A stretch of DNA of 64,000 bases from Methylotenera sp. GTDB lineage: Bacteria > Pseudomonadota > Gammaproteobacteria > Burkholderiales > Methylophilaceae. Below, piece by piece: positions 37,363 to 48,127 of the stretch; within the stretch, counting starts at the first letter, position 1, and the number at the start of each line of letters is the position of its first letter. The position numbers were made by a program, and so were the translations under genes. The notes beneath the pieces are model-generated. The model saw nothing but the letters and a program-made list of their open reading frames with translations, searched no databases and was not told where the DNA came from. The stretch is from positions 24,394 through 88,393 of the forward strand of contig JADGRO010000013.1 in the NCBI GenBank assembly GCA_017880905.1. The letters run 5' to 3'.

Positions 37363-38732
37363 CAACTTTGATTGCATTTATTGTCACCATAGGCGTGTTG
37401 GTGATTATCCACGAATTTGGTCATTTTCAGGTAGCGCGTTGGTGCAATGTCAAAGTACTGCGCTTCTCCGTTGGTTTTGGTAAACCACTATGGCAAAAAA
37501 CTTTCGGTAAAGACAAGACAGAATTTGCGCTGGCGGCGATTCCACTGGGTGGTTTTGTAAAAATGCTCGATGAAAACGAGCTAAAAGCCGAAGAAAATCC
37601 TGTTCACTATTCTGCAGATGATCTAAAACGTGCTTTTAATCGTCAAAATGTGTGGAAGCGCATCGCTATTGTATTGGCCGGACCATTGGCCAATTTGCTA
37701 TTAGCGATTGTGCTGTATTGGGGACTGTTTATGTTGGGCGTTACTGCCATGCGTCCGATTGTTGGTGTTGTTGCCGACAACAGCTTGGCCGCACAAGCCA
37801 GTTTAAAATCTGGCGAAATAATTCAAAAAATAGATGGTAAGCCGGTGAAATCGTGGCAAGAAGCGCGTTGGATATTACTTGAACAGTCACTCGAAAACAA
37901 AACGGTTGAAATTGAAGCCATCAATAACAACAACGAGTTGCTTCAACATACCTTAAGCTTTAATGGCATTAGCAATGATGCTGAGATTGATGTGCTAAAA
38001 AAAATAGGTGTGGAAGAGTTCAAACCTAATATCCCTGCCGTGATCGGTGAAATATTGACCGGTAGTGTCACAGAAAAGGCGGGTTTTATGCCAAACGACA
38101 AAATATTGCGGGTGGATAATGTTGAAATTGGTGATTGGGAGCAGGTGGTAAACACCATCAAAGATAGTCCCAATAAAAAATTACAATTTGAAATTGAGCG
38201 TGGCCAAAAAATATTACGCATCGCAGTCACTCCGGAGGCGATTAGAGAAGACAATCAAACCATAGGCAGAATGGGTGCAAGCGTAAAATTAGACAAAAAC
38301 GAATTAGATAAGCTATTGATTGAGTTACATTATTCTCCATTAGCAAGTTTGCAAAAAGCGATTGCTAAAACATGGGATACTTCAATTTTTAGCCTTAAAA
38401 TGCTTGGTAAAATGGTCACAGGAAAAGTGCCTTTAACAAGTATTAGTGGCCCAGTGACAATTGCGGCATTTGCCGGGGAGAGTGCAAATTTAGGCATAAA
38501 AACATTTTTGGGGTTTTTAGCTTTGGTTAGCATTAGCATAGGCGTACTCAACCTTTTACCAATTCCAGTGTTAGATGGCGGCCATTTGATGTATTATATG
38601 GCTGAGATTTTTAAAGGTTCACCAGTATCAGAGCAAGCAATGCTGGTAGGCCAAAAAATAGGCTTTGGATTACTAGGTTTACTCATGACAATTGCAATTT
38701 TTAACGACTTTAGTAGATTATTCGCGGGTTAG
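37359..38732 (+). CDS. rseP: RIP zinc metalloprotease RseP
   Basis: VIIHEFGHFQVARWCNVKVLRFSVGFG (HExxH), PDZ domains, NLLPIPVLDGGHL. Confidence 0.95.
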   Translation: MTTLIAFIVTIGVLVIIHEFGHFQVARWCNVKVLRFSVGFGKPLWQKTFGKDKTEFALAAIPLGGFVKMLDENELKAEENPVHYSADDLKRAFNRQNVWKRIAIVLAGPLANLLLAIVLYWGLFMLGVTAMRPIVGVVADNSLAAQASLKSGEIIQKIDGKPVKSWQEARWILLEQSLENKTVEIEAINNNNELLQHTLSFNGISNDAEIDVLKKIGVEEFKPNIPAVIGEILTGSVTEKAGFMPNDKILRVDNVEIGDWEQVVNTIKDSPNKKLQFEIERGQKILRIAVTPEAIREDNQTIGRMGASVKLDKNELDKLLIELHYSPLASLQKAIAKTWDTSIFSLKMLGKMVTGKVPLTSISGPVTIAAFAGESANLGIKTFLGFLALVSISIGVLNLLPIPVLDGGHLMYYMAEIFKGSPVSEQAMLVGQKIGFGLLGLLMTIAIFNDFSRLFAG

Positions 38733-38737
38733 TAGTT

Positions 38738-41035
38738 TTGTTTAAAACCCGTTATATTTCAACACTCATCATCGCTCTATTCAGCCATCATGCAATGGCG
38801 CTAGAGCCGTTTGTCATTAAAGATATTCGCGTTGAGGGCTTGCAACGCACCGAGCCTGGCACGGTGTTTAACTATTTGCCTGTGCAAGCGGGTGACGTGA
38901 TGAGCGACGAAAAAGCCACGCAAGCGATTAAAGCGCTGTATAACACCGGTTTTTTTAAAGATGTGCGTATCGAAGCCGATGGCGACGTACTGGTGGTGAC
39001 TGTGCAGGAACGCTCAGCCATTGCCAAGATTGATTTTAGCGGCAACAAATCTTTCCCGTCTGACAAAATGACCGAAGGTTTAAAGCAAATCGGCATTTCA
39101 GAAGGTTTAATATTCGATAAATCTCAACTAGACCGTGCGGAACAAGAAATCAAACGTCAATATTTAGCACAAGGCAAATACGGAGCTACCGTTAAAACTA
39201 TTGTTTCGCCACTTGAGCGCAATCGCGTAGCGGTGCGTTTTGAGATTGAAGAGGGCGTGGTTGCTAAGATTCGCGACATCAATATTGTTGGTAATAATGC
39301 TTTTTCTACTGATGATTTGCGAGCAGAATTCTTGCTAACAACACCCAATTGGATGAGTTGGTGGAACAAAGATGACCAGTATTCCAAGCAAAAACTAACC
39401 GCGGACTTAGAAACGCTTAAATCGTTTTATTTGAACCAGGGGTACTTGGAATTTTCGGTTGATTCTACGCAAGTGTCTATTTCGCCTGATAAGCAGGATA
39501 TTTACATTACGGTGAATGTGACTGAAGGCGAAAAATATACCATTAGTGATGTGAAACTAGCTGGTGAATTGCAAGTGCCGGAATCAGAACTTAAGCCATT
39601 GATTACGGTAGAAAAAGGCGATATTTTTAATCGTCAAAAAATCACCGAAAGTAGTAAAGCAATAGGTGATAGATTGGGTAACGAAGGATATGCGTTTTCA
39701 AACGTCAATGCAATTCCAGAAATCAATAAAGAAAATCACACCGCCGCGTTTACTTTTTTTGTTGATCCTGGCAAACGCGTGTATGTGCATCGTATTAACT
39801 TAACAGGCAATACACGTACGCGTGACTCAGTATTGCGTCGCGAAATGCGCCAGCTGGAATCCGCTTGGTATGCAGGTGACAAAATTAACAGATCTAAAGA
39901 GCGTTTAAATCGGTTGAATTATTTTGATAATGTAGACATCGAAACACCAGCCGTACCAGGCACTAATGATCAGGTGGATGTGAATATCAATGTTACAGAA
40001 AAATCGACAGGTAGCATTCAATTTGGCGCAGGCTTATCCAGTAGTGAAGGGGTGGTGGTTGGAGTTACAGTCAACCAGCCAAATTTTTTAGGCACTGGTA
40101 ATCAAGTTTCTGCGCAAGTCAATACGGGCAAAGTTAACACAACTTACTCGCTTTCTTATACCGATCCTTATTTTACGCCAGATGGTATTAGTCGTGGCTT
40201 TGATGTGTACAGGCGTGACGTTGATACTCAGTCATTGAATATTGCTAATTACCGTAGCAAATCCTATGGAGCCGGCGTACGGTTTGGTTTACCGCTGGGC
40301 GAAAAAGAGTTTTTCTCTGTAGGCTTAACAGGTGATTTGACTAAAATTAGCTTAACAGACCAAAGTCCTAAGCAGTACAAAGATTTTTGTGGTAACTCAA
40401 GTGGTTGTACCAGTAATTCTATACCGTTGGTGCTAGCATGGACGTATGACTCACGTGACAGCACTTTGTTTCCAAATAAGGGTGTTTTTCAACGCTTGAC
40501 TACTGAAGTTGCTGTGCCAGGGCTAGATTTGGAATATTACAAACTTGAATATAAACACACGTGGTATCAAAACCTGAGGAAAGACTATACCTTAATGTTA
40601 AATGGCGAGCTTGGTTATGCCGACAGCTATGGTAGTAGAGCCTACCCGTTCTTTAAGAATTTTTTTGTAGGTGGTGTTAACTCGGTGCGTGGCTTTGACG
40701 ATGGTGCCATTGGACCGCGTGACATTGATCCTTCAACAGGAGTTGATTTTGCAACAGGTGGCACGAAACGCATTGTGGGTAATGCTGAAATTTTTGCGCC
40801 AGTTCCGTTTATTAAAAATTCATCACAATTCCGCCTAAGTGCATTCGTGGATGGCGGAGATGTGTATGCCAAAGGACAAGGCATTAGTTTGGGAGATCTA
40901 CGTTATTCGGCTGGTATTGGTGTTAGCTGGTATTCACCTTTTGGCCCGCTAAAATTAGTGTTAGCCAAACCGTTGAATAAACAAACAGGTGATAGAACGC
41001 AAACTTTGCAGTTCCAACTCGGCTCGCAATTTTAG
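38738..41035 (+). CDS. bamA: Outer membrane protein assembly factor BamA
   Basis: POTRA repeats (FVIKDIRVEGLQRTEPGTVFNYLPV); C-terminal FFVGGVNSVRGFDDGAIGPRD and FQLGSQF; TTG start. Confidence 0.96.
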   Translation: MFKTRYISTLIIALFSHHAMALEPFVIKDIRVEGLQRTEPGTVFNYLPVQAGDVMSDEKATQAIKALYNTGFFKDVRIEADGDVLVVTVQERSAIAKIDFSGNKSFPSDKMTEGLKQIGISEGLIFDKSQLDRAEQEIKRQYLAQGKYGATVKTIVSPLERNRVAVRFEIEEGVVAKIRDINIVGNNAFSTDDLRAEFLLTTPNWMSWWNKDDQYSKQKLTADLETLKSFYLNQGYLEFSVDSTQVSISPDKQDIYITVNVTEGEKYTISDVKLAGELQVPESELKPLITVEKGDIFNRQKITESSKAIGDRLGNEGYAFSNVNAIPEINKENHTAAFTFFVDPGKRVYVHRINLTGNTRTRDSVLRREMRQLESAWYAGDKINRSKERLNRLNYFDNVDIETPAVPGTNDQVDVNINVTEKSTGSIQFGAGLSSSEGVVVGVTVNQPNFLGTGNQVSAQVNTGKVNTTYSLSYTDPYFTPDGISRGFDVYRRDVDTQSLNIANYRSKSYGAGVRFGLPLGEKEFFSVGLTGDLTKISLTDQSPKQYKDFCGNSSGCTSNSIPLVLAWTYDSRDSTLFPNKGVFQRLTTEVAVPGLDLEYYKLEYKHTWYQNLRKDYTLMLNGELGYADSYGSRAYPFFKNFFVGGVNSVRGFDDGAIGPRDIDPSTGVDFATGGTKRIVGNAEIFAPVPFIKNSSQFRLSAFVDGGDVYAKGQGISLGDLRYSAGIGVSWYSPFGPLKLVLAKPLNKQTGDRTQTLQFQLGSQF

Positions 41036-41128
41036 CTTAATTAACTTGCCAAATTATTTCAGTGCCAAATTTAATAGTAGAATGAACAGTATTGAGCTTT
41101 GATGCTCAGAATAGTTAGGAGATATAAA

Positions 41129-41644
41129 TTGAATCATCAGTTAAAAACGTTAATGCTAGCCGGATTATTTGCATTGACAGTAGGCCTTAGCGCCAACACA
41201 ATTGCAGCAGAGCTTAAAATTGGGTATGTACAGGTCGATAAAATTCTCCAAGATGCGCCACAAACAGCAGAAAGCGGTAAAAAACTGGAACGAGAATTCA
41301 GCCCTCGTTCTCAAGATTTAGATAAAATGCAGAAGCAAATTCACGATATTGAAGCAAGTTTGGATAAAGAAGGAGTGACGCTTCCAGAAACGGATAGACG
41401 CAATAAAGAGCGCGATGTTTCTAATATGAAGATTGATTTTCAACGTAAACAGCGCGAGCTCAGAGAAGACATTAATTTGCGTAAAAATGAAGAACTTGCC
41501 AGCCTGCAAGACCGTATCAATAAAGCAGTTCAGTCCGTATCTGAGAGCGAAGGCTATGATTTGGTAGTGTATGGCGGGGTGGCTTATGCCAGCAAAAAAA
41601 TTGATATCACAGATAAAGTATTAAAACTTTTAGGTAAAAAATAA
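41129..41644 (+). CDS. skp: Periplasmic chaperone Skp/OmpH
   Basis: Signal peptide, then ELKIGYVQVDKILQDAPQTAESGKKLEREFSPRSQDL; probable TTG start at 41129 after TTAGGAG. Confidence 0.9.
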   Translation: MNHQLKTLMLAGLFALTVGLSANTIAAELKIGYVQVDKILQDAPQTAESGKKLEREFSPRSQDLDKMQKQIHDIEASLDKEGVTLPETDRRNKERDVSNMKIDFQRKQRELREDINLRKNEELASLQDRINKAVQSVSESEGYDLVVYGGVAYASKKIDITDKVLKLLGKK

Positions 41645-41674
41645 GTATAAATTTAAGTTTTATGGTCGTTATTT

Positions 41675-42748
41675 ATGAGCTTCAATTTATCGCTTCAGCA
41701 AATCGTCGAACAATTAGGCGGCACAATTTCAGGTAATCCTGAAACTCAAATTACTCGAGTTGGCTCACTGGCGCTGGCGCAAACTGGCGCCATTAGTTTT
41801 TTTAACGATACAAAATATATTTCACAGCTGAAGAATACGATTGCGAGTGCTGTCATTATTGGATCTGAGTATGCACCACTTACTAACATACCCAAAATAG
41901 TTACCGAAAATCCTTACGCTTATTTTGCCAAGGTTTCGCTATTATTAAATCCGGCTTACGCTGCTCCTAAAGGCATACAAACGAGTGCTGTCGTAGATGT
42001 TTCTGTTAGCGTGCCCACAAACTGTAGTATTGGCGCAAATGTAGTGATAGAAGCCAATGTCACACTTGGCAATAATGTCACTATCGGCGCAGGTTGTGTG
42101 ATTGAACGCAACTCAAGCATTGCCGATAACACGATTTTGGAAGCCAATGTCACCATTAAACATGGTTGCCAAATTGGTCAAAATTGCCATTTATTTTCTG
42201 GCTGCGTGATCGGCAACGATGGCTTCGGCTACGCGGAAGAGGCTAGAACTGGTAAGGATAAGCACTGGGTAAAAATTCCACAGGTAGGGCGCGTCATCAT
42301 TCACGACAATGTGGATATAGGCGCCAACACTACAGTAGACCGCGGCACAATTGACGACACAGTAATTGAGGAAGGTGTAAAGTTAGACAATCTTATCCAA
42401 ATTGCCCACAACTGTAGAATAGGCGCGCATACTGTGATTGCTGGGTGCGTTGGTATTGCCGGCAGCGCAGTCATTGGCAAGCATTGCAAAATTGGTGGTG
42501 CCGCCATGATTCTTGGTCATTTGAGTGTTGTGGATAACGTGACTATTTCGCCTGGCAGCATGATTATGCGCTCTATTAACAAGGTTGGCACGTATACTGC
42601 GCTCATGCCGTCGCAAGCACATGAAGATTGGCTTAAAACCGCTGCAAATATTCGCCGCTTGAGCCAATTTACAGATAAAATAAAGTACTTGGAAGCAGCC
42701 ATTACAAAATTAAGCTTGCAGAGCCAAAGCAAGCCCTCTAAAAAGTGA
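41675..42748 (+). CDS. lpxD: UDP-3-O-acylglucosamine N-acyltransferase
   Basis: Left-handed beta-helix hexapeptide repeats; [14 protein letters not shown]; genomic context. Confidence 0.95.
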   Translation: MSFNLSLQQIVEQLGGTISGNPETQITRVGSLALAQTGAISFFNDTKYISQLKNTIASAVIIGSEYAPLTNIPKIVTENPYAYFAKVSLLLNPAYAAPKGIQTSAVVDVSVSVPTNCSIGANVVIEANVTLGNNVTIGAGCVIERNSSIADNTILEANVTIKHGCQIGQNCHLFSGCVIGNDGFGYAEEARTGKDKHWVKIPQVGRVIIHDNVDIGANTTVDRGTIDDTVIEEGVKLDNLIQIAHNCRIGAHTVIAGCVGIAGSAVIGKHCKIGGAAMILGHLSVVDNVTISPGSMIMRSINKVGTYTALMPSQAHEDWLKTAANIRRLSQFTDKIKYLEAAITKLSLQSQSKPSKK

Positions 42749-42760
42749 TAGGGAAAAAAT

Positions 42761-43225
42761 ATGTCAGATACTGCTGCAAGCGCCACTAGCATGGACATTC
42801 ACGAAATCTTAGATCATCTTCCACATCGTTACCCATTTGTGCTGATAGACCGCGTGCTTTCAATAGATCTGGGCAAAGAAATTACTGCGCTTAAAAATGT
42901 AAGTGTGAATGAACCTTACTTTCCAGGCCACTTTCCTTATCATCCCGTAATGCCGGGTGTATTGATTATAGAGGCGATGGCGCAAGCGGCCGCCATATTA
43001 TCTTTCAAAACAGCGAGTAAAAAACCAAGTGATGATTCTGTGTATTATTTTGCTGGCATCGATAAGGCGCGCTTTAAAAAACCCGTGTTGCCAGGCGATC
43101 AAATTATACTTAACGTTAAAATTGATCGTATATTAAATGGAATTTGGAAATACACAGGCGTTGCTACTGTAGATGGCACTGTCGTCGCTGAGGCTAGCAT
43201 GATGTGTATTTTAAAAACCATTTAA
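42761..43225 (+). CDS. fabZ: 3-hydroxyacyl-ACP dehydratase
   Basis: [40 protein letters not shown]. Confidence 0.97.
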   Translation: MSDTAASATSMDIHEILDHLPHRYPFVLIDRVLSIDLGKEITALKNVSVNEPYFPGHFPYHPVMPGVLIIEAMAQAAAILSFKTASKKPSDDSVYYFAGIDKARFKKPVLPGDQIILNVKIDRILNGIWKYTGVATVDGTVVAEASMMCILKTI

Positions 43226-43269
43226 ATCAAATAATTAAAATTTTAATTTAAAGTAATAAGTTAAGTATT

Positions 43270-44049
43270 ATGTCAGCAAAAATACACGCAACTGCAATTA
43301 TAGACAAGAAGGCAGAGATCGACCCCAGCGTAGAAGTCGGTGCATATTCTATTATAGGCGCAGGCGTGAAAGTGGACGCCAATACACGCATTGGAAGCCA
43401 TGTGGTGTTACAAGGCCCAACAACCATTGGTAAAAACAACCAGATTTTCCAGTTTTCCTCCCTTGGTGAACAACCACAAGACAAAAAATACGCTGGTGAA
43501 CCTACATCCCTCGAAATCGGCGATAACAATACCATTCGCGAGTTTTGTACCTTTAATCGCGGCACTGTGCAAGACGAGGGCGTTACCCGTATAGGCAGCG
43601 ACAACTGGATTATGGCTTACGTACACATTGCCCATGATTGCCAAATTGGTAACCACACCATTTTCGCTAATAATGCCTCGCTAGCAGGGCATGCGGATAT
43701 CCATGATTACGTCATTCTGGGCGGATTTACCCTGGTGCACCAGTTTTGCAAAATTGGTGCGCACGTCATCACTGCTGCAGGCTCGGTAGTGTTTAAGGAT
43801 ATTCCACCTTACATTACGGCCGCAGGCTATGATGCAAAACCCCGCGGCATCAATATTGAAGGCCTTAAACGGCGTGGCTTTAGTGTTGAGAGCGTTGCTC
43901 AGATAAAACGTGCATACAAAACGCTTTATCGCAACAACCTGACACTGGATGAAGCCAAAATTGCGCTTAAGAAACAGTCAAAAACTTGCCCTGAGCTAGG
44001 TATTTTGCTGGAGTTCTTGACTATCTCTACGCGCAGCATCGTTCGGTAG
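43270..44049 (+). CDS. lpxA: UDP-N-acetylglucosamine acyltransferase
   Basis: IHATAIIDKKAEIDPSVEVGAYSIIGAGV, NTIREFCTFNRGT, NLTLDEAK. Confidence 0.96.
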   Translation: MSAKIHATAIIDKKAEIDPSVEVGAYSIIGAGVKVDANTRIGSHVVLQGPTTIGKNNQIFQFSSLGEQPQDKKYAGEPTSLEIGDNNTIREFCTFNRGTVQDEGVTRIGSDNWIMAYVHIAHDCQIGNHTIFANNASLAGHADIHDYVILGGFTLVHQFCKIGAHVITAAGSVVFKDIPPYITAAGYDAKPRGINIEGLKRRGFSVESVAQIKRAYKTLYRNNLTLDEAKIALKKQSKTCPELGILLEFLTISTRSIVR

Positions 44050-44061
44050 GGGGCTGGCAGA

Positions 44062-45201
44062 ATGACCACGATTGGTATTGTAGCCGGCGAAGCTTCCGGT
44101 GATTTGCTTGGCAGTCATCTTGTTTGCGCCCTAAAAAAATATCGACCAGACCTTGAGTTTGTTGGCATTGCAGGGCCAATGATGCAAGCCGAGGGCGTTA
44201 AATCCTTGTTTCCAATGGAGCGTCTCTCAGTATCCGGCTATTTCGAAGTGCTGAGGCATTTGCCCGGACTTTTAAAAATTCGCAAAGGGTTATTACGATA
44301 TTTCTTAAAAAATCCCCCTGATATTTTTATCGGCATTGATGCACCCGATTTCAATTTTGGCCTTGAGCGTAACCTGAAGCGCAAAGGCATACCTACCGTG
44401 CATTACGTTAGTCCATCTATTTGGGCTTGGCGCAAAGGCCGCATGGGTAAAATCAAGCGCGCAGTATCGCATGTGTTGGCCTTATTTCCGTTTGAACCTG
44501 CTTTGTATGAGAATGCTGGCGTGCCTGTCACTTACGTTGGACATCCTTTAGCGGATGAATTACCGCTAAAACCCAATAAAAAAACCGCAAGAGAATTACT
44601 TAAAATTGAGAAAAATAAGCTTGTCATTACCATGTTACCAGGTAGTCGCCAATCGGAAGTACGCCAACATGCCGATTTATTCGTCAAAACCGCGCAAATT
44701 ATCAGCCAAGATAACGTTAATACGCAGTTCTTGGTGCCTTTAATTACGCGCGAAACGCGTCAAATTTTCGAGAGTGCGCTTTACAAAAATGCACCCGAAA
44801 ATTTAGATTTGGATATCCTATTTGGCCACGCGCATGATGCTATGGAGGCCGCAGATGTAGTGCTCGTTGCATCCGGCACTGCCACGCTGGAAGCCGCGCT
44901 GCTAAAGCGTCCTATGGTGATTACTTACCGGATGCCAACCTTAAGCTGGTGGATAGTAAAGCGCATGACTTATTTGCCTTATGTCGGGCTGCCAAATATT
45001 TTAGCGGGTAAGTTTGTGGTGCCGGAATTGCTGCAAAAAGCGGCCACACCACAAAAATTGGCAGACGCCGTTTCATTGTTGTTGGTCGATAGAAACCAAA
45101 CCCAGGAAATTAAAGAAGAATTTACCAACATTCATCAAACCTTGAAGCAGAATAGTGCAAAAAAAGCGGCTGAAGTCGTGTTGTCTTATCTTAAGGCCTA
45201 G
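44062..45201 (+). CDS. lpxB: Lipid-A-disaccharide synthase
   Basis: [47 protein letters not shown]. Confidence 0.96.
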   Translation: MTTIGIVAGEASGDLLGSHLVCALKKYRPDLEFVGIAGPMMQAEGVKSLFPMERLSVSGYFEVLRHLPGLLKIRKGLLRYFLKNPPDIFIGIDAPDFNFGLERNLKRKGIPTVHYVSPSIWAWRKGRMGKIKRAVSHVLALFPFEPALYENAGVPVTYVGHPLADELPLKPNKKTARELLKIEKNKLVITMLPGSRQSEVRQHADLFVKTAQIISQDNVNTQFLVPLITRETRQIFESALYKNAPENLDLDILFGHAHDAMEAADVVLVASGTATLEAALLKRPMVITYRMPTLSWWIVKRMTYLPYVGLPNILAGKFVVPELLQKAATPQKLADAVSLLLVDRNQTQEIKEEFTNIHQTLKQNSAKKAAEVVLSYLKA

Positions 45202-45212
45202 TTACCTTTAAA

Positions 45213-45800
45213 ATGTTAGGCTCTTCAATTTTAGTCTGTGGCGTAGATGAAGCAGGGCGCGGACCGCTAGCAGGTAGTGTGTATGCGGCAGCAGTGATAT
45301 TAAATGTGAATAATCCGATAGCAGGTTTGGCGGATTCTAAAAAACTCTCCGAGAAAAAACGTGATTTTTTAAGTGGTGAAATTAAAACCAAATCACTCGC
45401 TTGGGCAATTGCCAGTGCGAGTTGCCAAGAGATTGATCAAATCAACATTCTACAAGCCAGCCTACTCGCCATGAAACGCGCTATTGAGGCTATGCAAGTG
45501 CGATTCAACATTACACCAAGTTTGGTACAAGTAGACGGCAATAAATGCCCAAAAATCAGCTTGCCATGCGAGGCAATTGTGAAAGGTGATAGCAAGGTGC
45601 AAGCTATTTCCGCCGCGTCTATTCTGGCAAAAGTCGCGCGCGATGCAGAACTGTATGAATTAGATAAAATCTACCCACAATACGGCTTTGCACAACATAA
45701 AGGCTATCCGGCACCTAAGCACCTATTGGCGCTGCAGGCACATGGCATTTGCCCGCAACACCGCTTAAGTTATGCGCCGGTGAAGGCTTTGTTACCTTAA
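45213..45800 (+). CDS. rnhB: Ribonuclease HII
   Basis: [60 protein letters not shown]. Confidence 0.96.
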   Translation: MLGSSILVCGVDEAGRGPLAGSVYAAAVILNVNNPIAGLADSKKLSEKKRDFLSGEIKTKSLAWAIASASCQEIDQINILQASLLAMKRAIEAMQVRFNITPSLVQVDGNKCPKISLPCEAIVKGDSKVQAISAASILAKVARDAELYELDKIYPQYGFAQHKGYPAPKHLLALQAHGICPQHRLSYAPVKALLP

Positions 45801-45803
45801 GCG

Positions 45804-46511
45804 TCAGTGTTCCAATTTCTTTCCAATAAACTTAAAATCAATGCCCCATTCTTTTACAGCACGGTCTAATCCATCTACGCAATCAATATAAGCGCCAACA
45901 GCATTAGAATTTATCGTTGCTTTATCGCTGCTTAATAAAATATCTACATTTCTATCAGTGTTAAGGCCGCACCATTCCAATAAAAACTTGTTGTAAAAAT
46001 CATTTACTGATCGAAGTGCAAGTATCGAGTGTTCACGCTTCCATTTTTGAGGGTTTCGAGGGAATTTAAGCAAGTTTGTATTCCCGAAGTCGACGTCCCA
46101 TACATCTTCGTCTTCAGCAATTTTTTCATAGACTGCTTTTTTTACTTTTGGATGTACATAGAAGTCCCTGATGGATTTAAGTTCTAATATAGCCTGAACC
46201 TCTTTACAGCCTCTATCAAATCTTTTACCAGTGTTTATAGTGTTTAGAAAAAACTCAAACTTTGAAAGAAATGGCAGTTTCTCTATATCTTTATAAAACT
46301 GGTCTGGGAGATTAAGGGCGTCGATTAGGCAGTTTGCACCACACTTCAAGAGCAGAATGGAATTTAAAATTGAAGAGCGAACTAACGGGCTAATTACATC
46401 ATCTTCGTATGCATCCGCATTAGTATCAAAGGCAAAATATAAAAGGTACACGGAGTCGTAAAGTAAGTTTTCAAAGGTTCTTAAATAATGCTCCATATTG
46501 TCCGTATTCAT
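45804..46511 (-). CDS. Uncharacterised protein, possible HEPN-like fold
   Basis: 235 aa helical protein; ELKSIRDFYVHPKVKKAV contains R-x4-H (R-D-F-Y-V-H, 46152..46169). No family assigned with certainty. Confidence 0.6.
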   Translation of the reverse strand: MNTDNMEHYLRTFENLLYDSVYLLYFAFDTNADAYEDDVISPLVRSSILNSILLLKCGANCLIDALNLPDQFYKDIEKLPFLSKFEFFLNTINTGKRFDRGCKEVQAILELKSIRDFYVHPKVKKAVYEKIAEDEDVWDVDFGNTNLLKFPRNPQKWKREHSILALRSVNDFYNKFLLEWCGLNTDRNVDILLSSDKATINSNAVGAYIDCVDGLDRAVKEWGIDFKFIGKKLEH

Positions 46512-46524
46512 TATTTTAAAAATC

Positions 46525-47232
46525 CTAAGCCAACAACAAAAACACCGTCGGTTTTTTATGTAAATCTGGCAAGGCGTTTTGTTTCCATTCGCTGATGCGC
46601 TTAGTCGTAATCATTTCATCTTGCAAACTGACGTGGCAAGCAATACACAAGAGCGTATTGGCGTTGCAGGTGCTTAAAATCGCTTCTAGCATTTGTTGGT
46701 TGCGGTAGGGCGTTTCTATGAATATTTGCGTCTCGTTGTGTGTTTGTGCGCGTTTTTCGATTTCTTTCAGTTTACTTGCGCGTGCGGCTTTATCAACCGG
46801 TAAATAGCCTAGAAACGCAAATTGTTGCCCGTTAAGACCAGACGCCATCAGTGCCAATAAAATCGCGCTAGGGCCTACCAAAGGCACCACACGTATACCT
46901 TTTTGATGCGCCAGCGCCACCAATTTCGCTCCCGGGTCAGCCACCGCAGGGCAGCCTGCCTCAGACATCAAACCAACATCGTGCCCAGCTAGCAAAGGTT
47001 TGAGTAAATTTGGCAAGGTTTTGTCATCGGTGTGTTCGTTCAATAATTCAAGTTGAAGCTCGCGAATGGGCTTGAGTGGTTTAATTAAACTTAAAAATTG
47101 CCGCGTGGATTTTTCATTTTCCACCACAAAATGTGTTAATTTTTGGGCGGTTGCAATGACATTGGGCGGCAACACTTGGGTGATGTTGTCATCACCCAAT
47201 GTAACCGGAATTAGATAAAGTGTACCAGACAT
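46525..47232 (-). CDS. SAM-dependent methyltransferase, tetrapyrrole methylase/RsmI-like family
   Basis: GTLYLIPVTLGDD, GLMSEAGCPAVADPGAKLVALAHQKGIRVVPLVGPSAILLALMASGLNGQ. Confidence 0.88.
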   Translation of the reverse strand: MSGTLYLIPVTLGDDNITQVLPPNVIATAQKLTHFVVENEKSTRQFLSLIKPLKPIRELQLELLNEHTDDKTLPNLLKPLLAGHDVGLMSEAGCPAVADPGAKLVALAHQKGIRVVPLVGPSAILLALMASGLNGQQFAFLGYLPVDKAARASKLKEIEKRAQTHNETQIFIETPYRNQQMLEAILSTCNANTLLCIACHVSLQDEMITTKRISEWKQNALPDLHKKPTVFLLLA

Positions 47233-47360
47233 TAATATTTGACTTGTGCCCTATAAGTGAGCGTGGTTTTGCCCTCGGCTGGGATGTCAATCTTCCACAA
47301 TGCCCCTGTAAAAAATACCGAGAGAATGGCAAATAAAATATATCGATGTTTTAAATGCAT
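47232..47360 (-). CDS. Small hypothetical protein (42 aa)
   Basis: Not in the ORF track. MHLKHRYILFAILSVFFTGALWKIDIPAEGKTTLTYRAQVKY*; the tail resembles the last strand region of DUF4139-type proteins. Confidence 0.4.
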   Translation of the reverse strand: MHLKHRYILFAILSVFFTGALWKIDIPAEGKTTLTYRAQVKY

Positions 47361-47480
47361 AACAAATCTCCGTAAATAGGTGAATGGTAGCGATTGATGT
47401 CACTAAGCTTGTGCTTTTCAAACGCGTTACAGAGTTAAACGTAGTTTGCGCAAGGATAGGGTTAATTTTTTGAAGAATTT

Positions 47481-48062
47481 TTATATTACTGCAACGCCTT
47501 CATTCTGCAACATCGTTATCAATTTAATGAGCGGCAAACCAATCAGCGCGTTAGGGTCTTCGCCTATCATGCGCTCAATCAGCACGATTCCCAAACTTTC
47601 CGATTTGGCGCTGCCCGTGCAGTAGTAGGGTTGTTCTTTGCTGAGATAGTTTTCAATTTGCTCGTCTGTCAATTGTCGAAAACGCACCAAATATGGCACC
47701 ACCTCGGCCTGCATCTTGCCTGTAGCGGTATTGTATAAGCAAATCGCGCTGTGAAAAGTGACTTCACGGCCGCGCATGGTTTGCAATTGTTTGGTGGCGT
47801 TTTGATGATTGAGCGGTTTGCCCAGCTGCTCACCATCCAGCGTTGCGACTTGATCACAGCCAATTATCAACGCATGAGGGTATTTACCACCCACTTTTTT
47901 GGCTTTTTCTTGCGCAAGCCTTAAAGCCGTTTCATGCGGGTTTTCATTAATTAGAGACGCCTCATCTATCTTTGGCGAAATGCTGCTAAATGGAATTTGC
48001 AGTTTTTGCAAGAGTTGACGCCTGTATTCAGAAGAAGAAGCTAAAATTAAGGTTTGTTTCAT
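47481..48062 (-). CDS. Maf-like nucleotide pyrophosphatase (YceF type)
   Basis: [48 protein letters not shown]. Confidence 0.93.
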   Translation of the reverse strand: MKQTLILASSSEYRRQLLQKLQIPFSSISPKIDEASLINENPHETALRLAQEKAKKVGGKYPHALIIGCDQVATLDGEQLGKPLNHQNATKQLQTMRGREVTFHSAICLYNTATGKMQAEVVPYLVRFRQLTDEQIENYLSKEQPYYCTGSAKSESLGIVLIERMIGEDPNALIGLPLIKLITMLQNEGVAVI

Positions 48063-48074
48063 TATTTTTTTCGC

Positions 48075-48104
48075 AAAAAAACCGACAAAGTGATTCTGTC
48101 GGCT
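48075..48104 (-). terminator. Terminator downstream of the carboxylase genes
   Basis: Minus strand GCCGACAGAATCACTTTGTCGGTTTTTTT. Confidence 0.75.
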
Positions 48105-48127
48105 TATTGTTTAAATTTCAACTAAAA

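Noticed and set aside
38738-41035. Non-canonical starts (TTG or GTG) in bamA, dxr, skp and uvrB as possible annotation anomalies
   Set aside because: Operon spacing and protein N-termini fit these starts; alternative start codons are common and not noteworthy.
46525-47232. Calling this gene rsmI
   Set aside because: It belongs to the tetrapyrrole methylase/RsmI-like superfamily, but it is shorter and diverged and may be a paralog; the specific symbol was withheld.
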